Positions 27,666 to 36,429 of a stretch of 64,000 bases of DNA are shown here, one piece after another. The position numbers and the translations under genes were made by a program. Position 1 is the first letter of the stretch. The number at the start of each line of letters is the position of its first letter. The notes beneath the pieces were generated by a model. That model was not told where the DNA came from. It searched no databases and saw only the letters and a program-made list of their open reading frames with translations. The stretch comes from Desulfovibrio desulfuricans. Its GTDB lineage: Bacteria > Desulfobacterota > Desulfovibrionia > Desulfovibrionales > Desulfovibrionaceae. Where the stretch lies: positions 1 to 64,000 of the forward strand of contig SUVB01000012.1 of NCBI GenBank assembly GCA_015062205.1, written 5' to 3'.

Positions 27666-28886
27666 CTACACCCTGAAGCCGCGGCGCAGGGCCGCCACGG
27701 CGCGCCAGTTTTTGAGCAGCAGCACGGCGGCCAGCGCGAGGTACGTTTTGGCAAAGAAATCGTGCAGGCGCAAGGGGTCGTGGGGCAGGCCCAGAAGCGC
27801 TTCCAGCTGCGCGTCATACAGGGGCGAGAGCAGCTGTGCGCAGAACAGCAGGAGCAGCCAGAAGGCTTCGCGCACATGCAGGTGCAGATCCGTCAGCAGC
27901 GCCACAGCGAACAGGGATTGCCCGGCAGTCAGTAGTATTTCCTGAAACTGGTGGCTGTCAAGATTGATGGGCGGGAAAAGCGCGCCGGAAGATGCGGCGT
28001 ACACGCCGGGAATCATGCCTACAAGCAGGGTCCACTGGTTGAGTTTGGAAGAGAGCAGGCTGCCCAGCGCCAGGGCCGCGTTGCCGCGTGCGGCGAACAT
28101 GATCGCCACGATGAATTCCGGCGCTTCCGAGGCGATGGGCGCAAGCCACTGCACCAGCAGAAACTCGTTGACGCCCAGCAGCTTGCCGCTGGCCACCAGG
28201 CTTTCGCTGAAGGGTTCGGCATTGCATAGAATGACCAGCGCGGCGAACAGAAAGATGGCAATGACGCTGCGCAGCCTTACGCGTTTGGCCAGTTGCGCCA
28301 GCAGGGCCGCAGGGCCTTCGGGTTCCTCCTCTTCCACGGGGCGGCGGGCGATGATGCAGATATACCAGATATACAGGGCCAGCAGCGCGCAGCCGTCAAT
28401 GACGGTCAGCGAACCCTTGAGAGGGATGAGCAGGGCGTACAGCGTGGCCATGCCGAGAAAGAGCACGTCCGTGCGTTTGTCGTCCGGCAGGCTCACGCCC
28501 GTGTGGAAGCGTCCGGCGAAGATGAGTACGATGCAGGACCAGCCCACGCCGATGAGCAGCCGGTTGGCCCCGGTCATGTTGGCGATGGCGTAGTGGGAAT
28601 AGGCGCTCTCCGGGTGCTGGCCGGCCATCCAGGTGAAGTACATGTCCACGGCGTATTCCGGCAGAACGGCGATAAAGGCCACCACGGCCACGGCCACGGC
28701 CTGGGGAATGTCCAGCTGCGCCACCTCGCAGGCCCATGTGAGCAGGAAGGACGCGCCCAGGATGGCCATGCCCGAGCACAGGGCCACGATCAGCGGTGAA
28801 ATGTCCGGGTGGGCGAAGCGCAGCCCGATGCCGGGCAGGGTCATGAGCAGGGCGATGCAGTACGGGCGCAGGGCGCGGAACGACAT
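27666..28886 (-). CDS. CaCA-family cation antiporter under Mn riboswitch control
   Basis: 406 residues with about ten membrane segments. Two inverted-repeat halves carry the alpha-repeats of sodium/calcium exchangers: AFIAVLPEYAVDMYFTWMAG in the first, and LAPIASEAPEFIVAIMFAAR in the second, with their acidic residues. The ATG at 28886 follows GGAGAAACC. A yybP-ykoY riboswitch lies directly upstream; this class senses Mn2+ and usually governs exporters. I infer that this antiporter removes Mn2+ (or Ca2+) from the cytoplasm. The GGDEF gene begins 2-17 bases after its stop. Confidence 0.85.
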   Translation of the reverse strand: MSFRALRPYCIALLMTLPGIGLRFAHPDISPLIVALCSGMAILGASFLLTWACEVAQLDIPQAVAVAVVAFIAVLPEYAVDMYFTWMAGQHPESAYSHYAIANMTGANRLLIGVGWSCIVLIFAGRFHTGVSLPDDKRTDVLFLGMATLYALLIPLKGSLTVIDGCALLALYIWYICIIARRPVEEEEPEGPAALLAQLAKRVRLRSVIAIFLFAALVILCNAEPFSESLVASGKLLGVNEFLLVQWLAPIASEAPEFIVAIMFAARGNAALALGSLLSSKLNQWTLLVGMIPGVYAASSGALFPPINLDSHQFQEILLTAGQSLFAVALLTDLHLHVREAFWLLLLFCAQLLSPLYDAQLEALLGLPHDPLRLHDFFAKTYLALAAVLLLKNWRAVAALRRGFRV

Positions 28887-28936
28887 GGTTTCTCCTTTGC
28901 CGGCGGGGCCGCCGTGCAGATCGGGAGCCCCCAAAA

Positions 28937-28972
28937 AAATAAAAAGACCCTGGCTTCTGCAAGCCAAGGTCT
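28937..28972 (-). terminator. Riboswitch expression-platform terminator
   Basis: On the minus strand AGACCTTGGCTT pairs with AAGCCAGGGTCT (one G-U) around GCAG and runs into a T-rich tract. It lies between the aptamer and the antiporter start, and its 5' arm overlaps the conserved GAGACCUUGGC end of the aptamer, so aptamer folding and terminator compete. Confidence 0.88.
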
Positions 28973-29146
28973 CACTAGAACAGTTTCGCTGCGCGTTCCG
29001 ACGCCTGCGCGCCGGGACGGCACATCGCGGGATAGCCGCGCGGAACGGCCGCGCCGCTCCTTTGACGGAACTGACGGCGACACCAGGCCGGGGGCCATGC
29101 TGTTGATGTCGCCCGGGTCTCCAAGAACCCAGTTACTCCCCTTGAA
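28960..29146 (-). ncRNA. yybP-ykoY (manganese) riboswitch aptamer
   Basis: The minus-strand leader begins AAGGGGAGTAACTGGG and ends GTGAGACCTTGGC, the two conserved blocks of the yybP-ykoY motif, and has CGACATCAACA in between. These lie within about 190 bases, with internal complementary arms. Position (just after a promoter, just before a terminator and a cation antiporter) agrees with the known Mn2+-sensing role, where metal binding stabilises the aptamer and prevents termination. A covariance-model search would settle it. Confidence 0.85.
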
Positions 29147-29151
29147 ATACC

Positions 29152-29180
29152 AGAATACCTGTTGCGTCAGTGTCTGTCAA
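29152..29180 (-). promoter_or_regulatory. Sigma-70 promoter of the riboswitch-antiporter-GGDEF transcript
   Basis: Minus strand TTGACA, 17 bases, TATTCT. Transcription would start a few bases ahead of the aptamer's conserved AAGGGGAGTA, exactly where a riboswitch leader should begin. Confidence 0.8.
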
Positions 29181-29622
29181 GGGATGTCCGTCGCGGAGAC
29201 TTTCACCTTATCAATGATAAAAGTTCATTTATACTCCCATTCACGCGGAATCGCTGAAATAACGCAATGCTTTTGTTCAACATATCCAAAGACCGGGTGA
29301 CAATTTGCCGTCGCGCGGCCGGGGGAGCGCCTTCACGCGTTCCGGCTATCGCGGGCGCTGCGGGGTTCGGGCGCGCTCGGATGCCTCCCCGCCGCAGCCA
29401 CGGGCAGGGATGGGCAGCGCTGCGCGGTCGGCCTCCGGGCGCTGACGGCGCAAAAAGAACGCGCTTGCGTGCCGGGAGGACATTGCAATCCCCGCTTCAA
29501 GGGCATACCATCGCCTATCTTTATAGGATAGGATGTCGGGCCGCCGCGTCGGCGGTCTGCCGCAGCGCGTCCCTGCTTGTTCGGGGGAATTCCGGCTGAC
29601 GAACTTTTTTTCAGGAGTCGCC
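29181..29622. other. Divergent control region before the hydrogenase genes
   Basis: No supported gene in this 440-base stretch between the riboswitch promoter and the hydrogenase operon. It includes a small inverted repeat CCTATC-N7-GATAGG at about 29513-29531, roughly 90 bases ahead of the flavoprotein start, which could be an operator. Confidence 0.35.
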
Positions 29623-31626
29623 ATGAAACAGCTTGCCTACGGCGTATGGGGCGGGATTGCCTATGACAACCGCAAGACCCGCGAGGTCGCCTCGCCCCCG
29701 AATCTGGATTTGGAGGTGTTCGATCACTTCAACGAAGGCAATCCCGTCAGCATCTTCATGAGCGACCGGGGCTTTCTTGTCTTTGACGCCAGGGCGTCCC
29801 TGCTGCGGGCGATGCTGCTGCATTTCCGCAAGGTGGCTTCCGAATCCTGCGGCAAGTGCACCCCCTGCCGGGCGGGCGCGCCTCTCATCCGCAACCTGCT
29901 GGAGAACGCCCTGGCCGGAGAGGCCGTGCACCCGGCCGCCATGCTGGATCTCGCCCGGCAGATGGCCGCCACCTCGCTGTGCGGCGTGGGCAAGACCGGC
30001 CCCCTGCCGCTCATCGCGGCGCTGGAGCATTTCTCCGTGGAGCTGCTCCACGACGGCGGGGCCGCCGTGGGCGGATTCTATACCGCCATCACAGCCCCAT
30101 GTATCGAGGCCTGTCCGGGCCTGGTCAACATTCCCCGCTACATTGACTACATTCGCGACGGGCATGACGATCTGGCCGCCAATACCGTGCTGCGCCACTA
30201 TCCGCTGGTGGGCAGCTGCGGCCGCGTGTGCGTGCGCTCCTGCGAGAAAGCCTGTCGGCGCGGCCGGGTGGACGAGCCCATTTCCATCCGCAACCTCAAG
30301 CGTTACGCGGCGGACAGCGCCCTGGCCTCCGGCGTGCTCAAGCCCGCCAGGAGCGCCGTCACCAGAAAGGCCCGCGTGGCCGTGGTGGGCGCGGGGCCCG
30401 TGGGCATCTCCTGCGCCTACCATCTGCTGGAACGCGGCTATCCCGTGGATATTTTCGAGGCCAAGGCCGAGGCGGGCGGCATGATCCGCTACGGCATCCC
30501 CATCTACCGCCTGCCCAAGAACACCCTGAAGGAAGAGACGGACATCGTGGCCGCCATGGGCGGCAATTTCCTCTACAACCGGAAGCTGGGCCGCGATTTT
30601 ACGGTGGATGACCTCTTCAGCAAGGGCTACCGCGCCGTGTTCATCGGCTGCGGCTGCCCGCAGGGGGCGTACCTCGGCATGGACGGCGAAGACACGGGGC
30701 TGCCGGGGTATGAGAACGGCATCGGCTTTCTGGAACGGGTCTACGAGGGCGTGGAGGCGGGCAATCCCCCCGTGCTCGAGGGCGACGCCGTTATTGTGGG
30801 CGGCGGCAACGTGGCCATGGACTGCTGCCGCGCGGCTGTCCGCGTGGCCACGGGGCGGGTGCACCTGATCTACCGCCGCACCGAGGCCGACGCCCCCTGC
30901 GACCCCGAGGAAATCGCCGCCGCCCGCGAGGAAGGCGTGGAATTCCACTTCCTCTGCGGGCAGAAAAACCTGGTTGTCGAAAACGGCAGGATCACCGGGC
31001 TGCGCGTGGTGGACATGGAGCGCACGGAACCGGATGACAGCGGACGCCGCGGCGTGCGGCCCATTGAAGGCACGGAGCACACCATCCCCTGCAGCTGCGT
31101 CATAGCGGCCATCGGTCAGAAGACCGATCCGGCCATGCTGACCGACAAGGACGGCATTGAGCGCGACCGCAAGGGCTGTATCATCATCAATTCCGCGCAC
31201 GAGACCAGCCGTCCCGGCGTGTTCGCCGGGGGGGACTGCACCTCCGGCCCGCGCGCCAAGGGTCCCACCACCATGATCATGGGCATGGGGCACGCCTATT
31301 TTGCGGCCCGTTCCATTGATCGCTACCTTTCGGATGAGGAAGTGCCCTTTGATTCCCGCTGGCGCATGAGCGAGTGGATTGCGCAGGGCAAGCTCTTTCA
31401 GGACGGCAAGCCCGTGCCGCTCAAGCGGCGCAGGCCCCGCGTGGCGCTGCACGAGCTGCCCGCCGGGGAACGCGCCCGCAATTTCCGCGAGGTGGAACAG
31501 ACCATGAGCAAGGAAGAGGCCTGGGCCGAGGCCGCGCGCTGCATGCGCTGCTACCGCGTCCTTTCCGTCGTCACCGAAAAGCCCATTCCCGGCGCGGACG
31601 CCGCTGCCGCGGTTCAGGAGGCATAG
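29623..31626 (+). CDS. NAD(P)-linked GltD-like flavoprotein subunit of [FeFe] hydrogenase
   Basis: 667 residues. Near the N-terminus (about 75-86) lies ESCGKCTPCRAG, the 4Fe-4S motif otherwise found at the C-terminus of NuoF/HydB. Next is a GltD-type cluster region (CIEACPGLVNIPRYI, CVRSCEKACRRGRV), then FAD binding (VAVVGAGPVGISC, about 251) and NAD(P) binding (AVIVGGGNVAMD, about 389), ending with GVFAGGDCTSGPRAKGPTT. The arrangement resembles SfrB of Geobacter. AGGAG precedes the ATG. It should pass electrons between NAD(P)H and the hydrogenase encoded 2 bases downstream. Confidence 0.9.
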   Translation: MKQLAYGVWGGIAYDNRKTREVASPPNLDLEVFDHFNEGNPVSIFMSDRGFLVFDARASLLRAMLLHFRKVASESCGKCTPCRAGAPLIRNLLENALAGEAVHPAAMLDLARQMAATSLCGVGKTGPLPLIAALEHFSVELLHDGGAAVGGFYTAITAPCIEACPGLVNIPRYIDYIRDGHDDLAANTVLRHYPLVGSCGRVCVRSCEKACRRGRVDEPISIRNLKRYAADSALASGVLKPARSAVTRKARVAVVGAGPVGISCAYHLLERGYPVDIFEAKAEAGGMIRYGIPIYRLPKNTLKEETDIVAAMGGNFLYNRKLGRDFTVDDLFSKGYRAVFIGCGCPQGAYLGMDGEDTGLPGYENGIGFLERVYEGVEAGNPPVLEGDAVIVGGGNVAMDCCRAAVRVATGRVHLIYRRTEADAPCDPEEIAAAREEGVEFHFLCGQKNLVVENGRITGLRVVDMERTEPDDSGRRGVRPIEGTEHTIPCSCVIAAIGQKTDPAMLTDKDGIERDRKGCIIINSAHETSRPGVFAGGDCTSGPRAKGPTTMIMGMGHAYFAARSIDRYLSDEEVPFDSRWRMSEWIAQGKLFQDGKPVPLKRRRPRVALHELPAGERARNFREVEQTMSKEEAWAEAARCMRCYRVLSVVTEKPIPGADAAAAVQEA

Positions 31627-31628
31627 CC

Positions 31629-33431
31629 ATGAGCACATGCGTCATCAATGGCCGGGAATACGCGTTTGAGGAAGGTGAAAGCATCCTGCAGGTGGCCCGG
31701 CGCAACAATGTCTTCATCCCCACGCTCTGCCGCTTCGAGCCGCTCGGGCACGAGCCGGGCACCTGTCGCGTCTGCCTTGTGAAAGTGACCGACGAAAGCG
31801 GAACGCGCATGACCACATCCTGCGACACGCCCATGCTGGAGGGCATGCGGGTGGACACGCTCTCCCGCGAGGTGCGTGACCGTCAGCGCATGCAGGTGGA
31901 ACTGATTTTCGCCGATCACGACCAGAACTGCGTGGCCTGCGCCCGGCACGGCGACTGCGAACTGCAGGATCTGGGCGAGGCCGTGGGCCTCAGCCGCAAC
32001 CGCTACACCGACAACCTGCTGCCCGCCGCCGTGGCCCGGCCGCTGGACGCGAGCGCCACGGGCATGATACGCGACATGACCAAGTGCATCCGCTGCCTGC
32101 GCTGCGTGGAAGTGTGCCGCCAGGTGCAGGGCGTGCATGCCCTCACTGTGGACAACAAGGGGCAGGCGGCCTGCATCGGCGTGGGCATGGCCGCGGACCA
32201 CAAGTCCTCGGCCTGCATCCAGTGCGGGCAGTGCATACTGGTCTGCCCCACGGGCGCGCTGGCCGAGCGCGATCAGAACGACCAGGTGCTGGACTGGCTG
32301 ACCGATCCGGACATTATCACGGTCTTCAGCTTTGCGCCGTCCGTGCGCGTGCTGCTGGGCGAGGAATTCGGCTTCGCGCCCGGCTCCAACGTGGAGGGCA
32401 GGATCGTGGCGGCCCTCACGGCCATCGGCGCGGACATCGTGACCGATACGGACTTCGGCGCGGATGTGGTCATCATGGAGGAGGGCACGGAACTGCTGGG
32501 CCGCATCAAAAACAAGGGCGTGCTGCCCATGTTCACCTCCTGCTGTCCCGGCTGGATCAACTATGCGGAAAAGCATTTCCCGCAGATATTGCCCTACCTC
32601 TCCACCACGCGCTCGCCGCAGGGCGTGCAGGGGCCGCTGGCGAAAACGTACCTTCCGGCGAAAATGGGTATTGACGCCAGGAAGATACGCACCATCTCCA
32701 TCATGCCCTGCATCGCCAAAAAGGACGAGGCGGCCCGGCCGCAGCTTGCCACCGACGGCGTGCGCGACACGGATGTGGTGCTCACCGTGCGCGAGTTCGC
32801 GCGGCTTCTGCGCCGCACGGGCGTTGACCTCAGGAACGTCGCGCCCGCGCCCTTTGACAATCCCTACATGAGCGACTCCACGGGGGCCGCCGTCATTTTC
32901 GGCACGACCGGCGGCGTTATGGAGGCGGCGGTGCGCACGGTCTACGCCGTGCTGAACGGCAAGGAGATTGACGGCATCGACGTGCACGAGCTGCGGGGGC
33001 TGGACGGCCTGCGCGAGGCCGAGGTGGATCTGGGGCCTGAGCACGGGAAAATCAGGGTGGCCATCGCCCACACACTGCGCAATGCCCGCATATTGGCTGA
33101 ACAGGCGGTGAAGGGCGAGTCGCCCTACACGTTCATCGAGGTCATGGCCTGCCCAGGCGGCTGCGTCAACGGGGGCGGCATCCCGCGCGTCAAGGGGGCC
33201 TATCATCTGGGCGGCAAGCGCCGGCGGCACGGGCTGTTCAGCCAGGACCACAACATGCCGCGCCGCCAGTCGCACAACAACCCGCAGATCAAGCGCCTGT
33301 ATGACGAGTTTCTGGGCGAACCCAATTCCGAAAAGGCGCACCATCTGCTGCACACCCGCTACAGTGACCGCAGCGGCAGGCCTTCGGAGAGCATTGCGGC
33401 AAACAAGGCGCGGCTCACGCTGACAGAGTAG
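31629..33431 (+). CDS. [FeFe] hydrogenase catalytic subunit
   Basis: 600 residues. The order is a 2Fe-2S domain (CRFEPLGHEPGTCRVC), the His-Cys3 cluster (HDQNCVACARHGDC), two 4Fe-4S clusters (CIRCLRCVEVC, CIQCGQCILVCP) and the H-cluster domain with all three signatures: TSCCPGW (about 303), MPCIAKKDE (about 359) and EVMACPGGCVNGGG (about 505). All H-cluster cysteines are present, so it should be catalytic, unlike SfrA. It ends with a small-subunit-like tail. AGGAGG lies 10 bases before the ATG. Cytoplasmic; no signal peptide. Maturases HydEFG are not in the window. Confidence 0.95.
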   Translation: MSTCVINGREYAFEEGESILQVARRNNVFIPTLCRFEPLGHEPGTCRVCLVKVTDESGTRMTTSCDTPMLEGMRVDTLSREVRDRQRMQVELIFADHDQNCVACARHGDCELQDLGEAVGLSRNRYTDNLLPAAVARPLDASATGMIRDMTKCIRCLRCVEVCRQVQGVHALTVDNKGQAACIGVGMAADHKSSACIQCGQCILVCPTGALAERDQNDQVLDWLTDPDIITVFSFAPSVRVLLGEEFGFAPGSNVEGRIVAALTAIGADIVTDTDFGADVVIMEEGTELLGRIKNKGVLPMFTSCCPGWINYAEKHFPQILPYLSTTRSPQGVQGPLAKTYLPAKMGIDARKIRTISIMPCIAKKDEAARPQLATDGVRDTDVVLTVREFARLLRRTGVDLRNVAPAPFDNPYMSDSTGAAVIFGTTGGVMEAAVRTVYAVLNGKEIDGIDVHELRGLDGLREAEVDLGPEHGKIRVAIAHTLRNARILAEQAVKGESPYTFIEVMACPGGCVNGGGIPRVKGAYHLGGKRRRHGLFSQDHNMPRRQSHNNPQIKRLYDEFLGEPNSEKAHHLLHTRYSDRSGRPSESIAANKARLTLTE

Positions 33432-33479
33432 CCGGCGGCATGCGCTGGCGTGTCCCGACGGCGCGCGTCGGCCGCGAAC

Positions 33480-33509
33480 CCCGGCGGGGGATGCTTTTCC
33501 CCCGCCGGG
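33480..33509 (+). terminator. Terminator after the hydrogenase operon
   Basis: CCCGGCGGGGG pairs perfectly with CCCCCGCCGGG around an 8-base loop (ATGCTTTT), 49 bases beyond the stop and 31 bases before the MATE gene. No long T tract follows. Confidence 0.7.
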
Positions 33510-33540
33510 CGTTTGACCGTCCGGGGGAGGAGGCGTCGGC

Positions 33541-34923
33541 ATGGCCAGGGAACTTACACGGGGCAGCCCCGTCCGGCTGATCTTTCTCTTTGCCCTGCCC
33601 CTGCTGCTGGGCAACGCCTTCCAGCAGTTCTACAGCATGGCCGACACCCTCATCGTGGGCCGCACCCTCGGCGTGGACGCGCTGGCGGGCGTGGGTTCCA
33701 CCTGGAGCATCCTTTTCCTCTTTCTGGGCTTCCTGATGGGCATGGCCTCGGGCTTTTCCATCACCTGCGCGCAACGCTACGGCGCGCGGGACAAACCGGG
33801 GCTCAGGCGCAGTTTCTGCGCCGCGTTGCTGCTGGGCGCGGGCATGGCCTGCGCATTGACGGCCGGGGGGGTGGCCGCCGCCCGGCCCCTGCTCGCCTTC
33901 ATCAACACGCCGCCGGAAATATTCGGACACGCCCACGCCTACCTGCGCGTCACCATGTGGGGCGCGGGAGCGACAATGCTCTACAATGTCCTCTCCGCCA
34001 CCATCATGGCGCTGGGAGACAGCCGCACGCCGCTGTTCTTTCTTGTGCTGGCCTGCCTGCTCAACATTGCGCTGGATCTCGTCTTCATCCTGCGCTGCGG
34101 CATGGGCGTGGAAGGCGCCGCGCTGGCCACCGTCATTTCGCAGGGATTTTCGGGTCTGTGCTGCCTCCTGTTCATCGTGCGCAGGCTGCCCGTGCTGCGG
34201 CCGCGCGCCAGGGACTGGCGCAGCCTTGATCCCGCCCTGTTTCTGCGCCATATCCGCATGGGCCTGCCCATGGGCTTTCAGGCCTCCGTCATCGCCCTGG
34301 GCGCGGTCATCATCCAGACGGCGCTCAACAGGCTCGGCGCGGAACCCGTAGCGGCCTTCACCGCCGCCATGCGCATTGATTCCATCGGCATCATGCCGCT
34401 CATGAGCTTTGGCCTGGCCATGGCCACCTACACCGGGCAGAATTTCGGCGCAGGCCGCATGGATCGCATCCGCCAGGGCGTGCGGCAGGCCTCCGCGCTC
34501 TCGCTCGCCTATGCCGCAGCGGCTGCGGCGCTCTGCATCTTCGCAGGGGCTCCCCTGGTGCGTATCTTCGTGGGGGCGGGGCAGGAGCGTGTGGTGGAGC
34601 TGGGGCGCGAGTTCCTGTTCGTGCAGGCGGTCATGTACTGGGCGCTGGCCCTGCTGTTCATCATCCGCAATACCCTGCAGGGACTCGGCAAGAGCATGAC
34701 GCCCACCATCGCCGGCGTCATGGAGCTTGTCATGCGCGCCTTTGCGGCGCTGGCGCTGGCCCCCTCCCTGGGCTTCCTGGGCGTCTGTCTGGCAAGTCCC
34801 CTCGCCTGGGTGGGCTCCCTCGTCCCGCTGTCCGTGGCCTATGCGCTCTGGACGCGACGGCAGGGCCGGACGGACGGCGCGCCCCCCGCAGCTACCGGAA
34901 CGGAAAGGCCGCGCCGCAATTGA
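33541..34923 (+). CDS. MATE family multidrug exporter
   Basis: 460 residues, twelve predicted membrane segments in two halves. The N-terminus (PVRLIFLFALPLLLGNAFQQ followed by FYSMADTLIVGR) and the repeat in the second half (MGLPMGFQASVIALGAVIIQ) are typical of NorM/DinF-like MATE proteins, which expel cationic compounds in exchange for Na+ or H+. GGAGGAGG-like sequence lies upstream of the ATG. Substrate not known. Confidence 0.93.
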   Translation: MARELTRGSPVRLIFLFALPLLLGNAFQQFYSMADTLIVGRTLGVDALAGVGSTWSILFLFLGFLMGMASGFSITCAQRYGARDKPGLRRSFCAALLLGAGMACALTAGGVAAARPLLAFINTPPEIFGHAHAYLRVTMWGAGATMLYNVLSATIMALGDSRTPLFFLVLACLLNIALDLVFILRCGMGVEGAALATVISQGFSGLCCLLFIVRRLPVLRPRARDWRSLDPALFLRHIRMGLPMGFQASVIALGAVIIQTALNRLGAEPVAAFTAAMRIDSIGIMPLMSFGLAMATYTGQNFGAGRMDRIRQGVRQASALSLAYAAAAAALCIFAGAPLVRIFVGAGQERVVELGREFLFVQAVMYWALALLFIIRNTLQGLGKSMTPTIAGVMELVMRAFAALALAPSLGFLGVCLASPLAWVGSLVPLSVAYALWTRRQGRTDGAPPAATGTERPRRN

Positions 34924-34952
34924 CATTCGAACCGTTTCTTTTACAGTAAAAG
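34920..34952 (+). promoter_or_regulatory. Promoter with overlapping palindromic operator
   Basis: TTGACA (34920-34925, overlapping the MATE stop codon) and TACAGT (34942-34947) are 16 bases apart. The -10 lies inside a perfect palindrome CTTTTAC-A-GTAAAAG (34938-34952), a likely repressor site. It would serve the metallophosphoesterase gene. Confidence 0.5.
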
Positions 34953-35061
34953 CTTCGGCTGCGCTGTTCCCGCCGCGACCGCGCCGCCGCGCGCACCGAA
35001 AAGGGCGCGGCCGTGTTGTCATCCCGGCTCCGGCGAGCGCCCGAAAGCGCAGGTAGCATAG

Positions 35062-36312
35062 ATGCTCAAGGCCTTTTTTTTCGCCATTTTTCTTCCCCCG
35101 ACCTATCTTTCCCTGCGTCTGCTCATCCGGCGGGCATGGCCCCTGTGGGCGCGGCTGGCGGCCATTGCCGCCCTGTATGTGATTTCCCAGGTCTATACCA
35201 TTGATTCGACGCTGTTCCGCAACCTGTCCGGACCGGACATGCCCGCCTGCCTGCTTCTGTTCCAGATATGGCTGTTCACGGCCATGATGCTGCTCTTCCT
35301 GCTGGTGCTCGGCTGGGATGCGGCGCGTCTCGCGGCGCGGGCTCTGCGGGGCCTGGCGGCCTTTGCCGGACGGATTGCGGGGCGGTTTCCAACGCCGCGT
35401 CCGAGCGCGTTCGTCCCGGCGCGGCGCACCTTCCTGCGGCAGGGAGCCGCGTCCCTCGGCCTGACCCTGGGGGCTCCGGCCGTGTGCCTTGCCACATCGG
35501 CCGCAGGCGTGGCGCGGGGAACGGCCCTGCCGCAACTGCACCGCATGGAGGCCTTTCTGCCGCAGCTGCCCCCCGCGCTGGACGGCTTCTGTCTGGCACA
35601 CATCACGGATGTGCATATCGGCCCCCTCACCAGCATTGACTGGGCGCGACAGCTGGTGGCGCGCGCCAATGCCGTGCGGCCCGATCTCATCTGCCTGACC
35701 GGCGACCTGACCGACGGGCGCTGGGATTATCAGGTGGCGCACGGCGGCACGCGCATTGAGGCTGTGCGCGAGTTCGCCGCCTTCCGCGCCCGGCACGGCG
35801 TGTTCGGCTGCACGGGCAATCACGAGTATTACAGCGATTACGAAGGCTGGATGGCATTGTACGACAGCGTCGGCATCCGCATGCTGCACAATGCGGGGGC
35901 CGTGCTGGAGCACGGCGGCGCGCGCGTGGCCGTGGCGGGACTGGATGACTCTGTGGTTGCCGAGTCCGCCGCGCAGATGTTGAGCGGCCTGCCGGGGCGG
36001 ACGGAAGGAATCTTCCGCATCCTTATGGATCACCGACCCACGCGCGCTGCGGCCAACGCGGCGGCGGGCGCGGATCTGCAGCTTTCCGGGCACACGCACG
36101 GCGGGCAGTGCCTGGGCATGGACAGGATTGTGGCCAGGGCCAACAGCGGGCTTGTGCGGGGCTGGTACACCATATCCGGCATGCCGCTCTATGTTTCCAG
36201 CGGGGCAGGGTTGTGGTCCGGTTTTCCCGTGCGGCTCGGCATTCCTGCGGAAATCGCCTGCATCACCCTCAGGAAGGGACAGGGCGACCGGCCCGTCATG
36301 CGTGACGTGTGA
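35062..36312 (+). CDS. Membrane-anchored metallophosphoesterase (YkuE/YaeI-like)
   Basis: 416 residues. The first 120 hold three to four hydrophobic segments, followed by a twin-arginine-like RRTFLRQGAASLG and then the phosphoesterase domain. Metal-ligand motifs are complete: ITDVHIG, TGDLTDG, GNHEYY, LMDHRP and GHTHGGQ. The catalytic part probably faces the periplasm. Relatives act on UDP-diacylglucosamine or phospholipid-type phosphoesters, but the substrate here is unproven. The start at 35062 gives a plausible first membrane helix. Confidence 0.88.
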   Translation: MLKAFFFAIFLPPTYLSLRLLIRRAWPLWARLAAIAALYVISQVYTIDSTLFRNLSGPDMPACLLLFQIWLFTAMMLLFLLVLGWDAARLAARALRGLAAFAGRIAGRFPTPRPSAFVPARRTFLRQGAASLGLTLGAPAVCLATSAAGVARGTALPQLHRMEAFLPQLPPALDGFCLAHITDVHIGPLTSIDWARQLVARANAVRPDLICLTGDLTDGRWDYQVAHGGTRIEAVREFAAFRARHGVFGCTGNHEYYSDYEGWMALYDSVGIRMLHNAGAVLEHGGARVAVAGLDDSVVAESAAQMLSGLPGRTEGIFRILMDHRPTRAAANAAAGADLQLSGHTHGGQCLGMDRIVARANSGLVRGWYTISGMPLYVSSGAGLWSGFPVRLGIPAEIACITLRKGQGDRPVMRDV

Positions 36313-36362
36313 GCTGCGCAGCAGCGCCCGGCGTGCCTGCCGCTTTTGCAGGGAGGAAACAA

Positions 36363-36390
36363 AACGCCCCCGGCCGCTGCCGGGGGCGTT
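36363..36390. terminator. Bidirectional terminator between metallophosphoesterase and dapA
   Basis: AACGCCCCCGGC pairs perfectly with GCCGGGGGCGTT around a 4-base loop. On the minus strand it runs into TTTTGTTT, so it is best as the dapA terminator and also serves the convergent gene. Confidence 0.88.
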
Positions 36391-36429
36391 GCTGTTGCGG
36401 GGAGGGGCGAGCGGCGCGCGATGCAGGCG

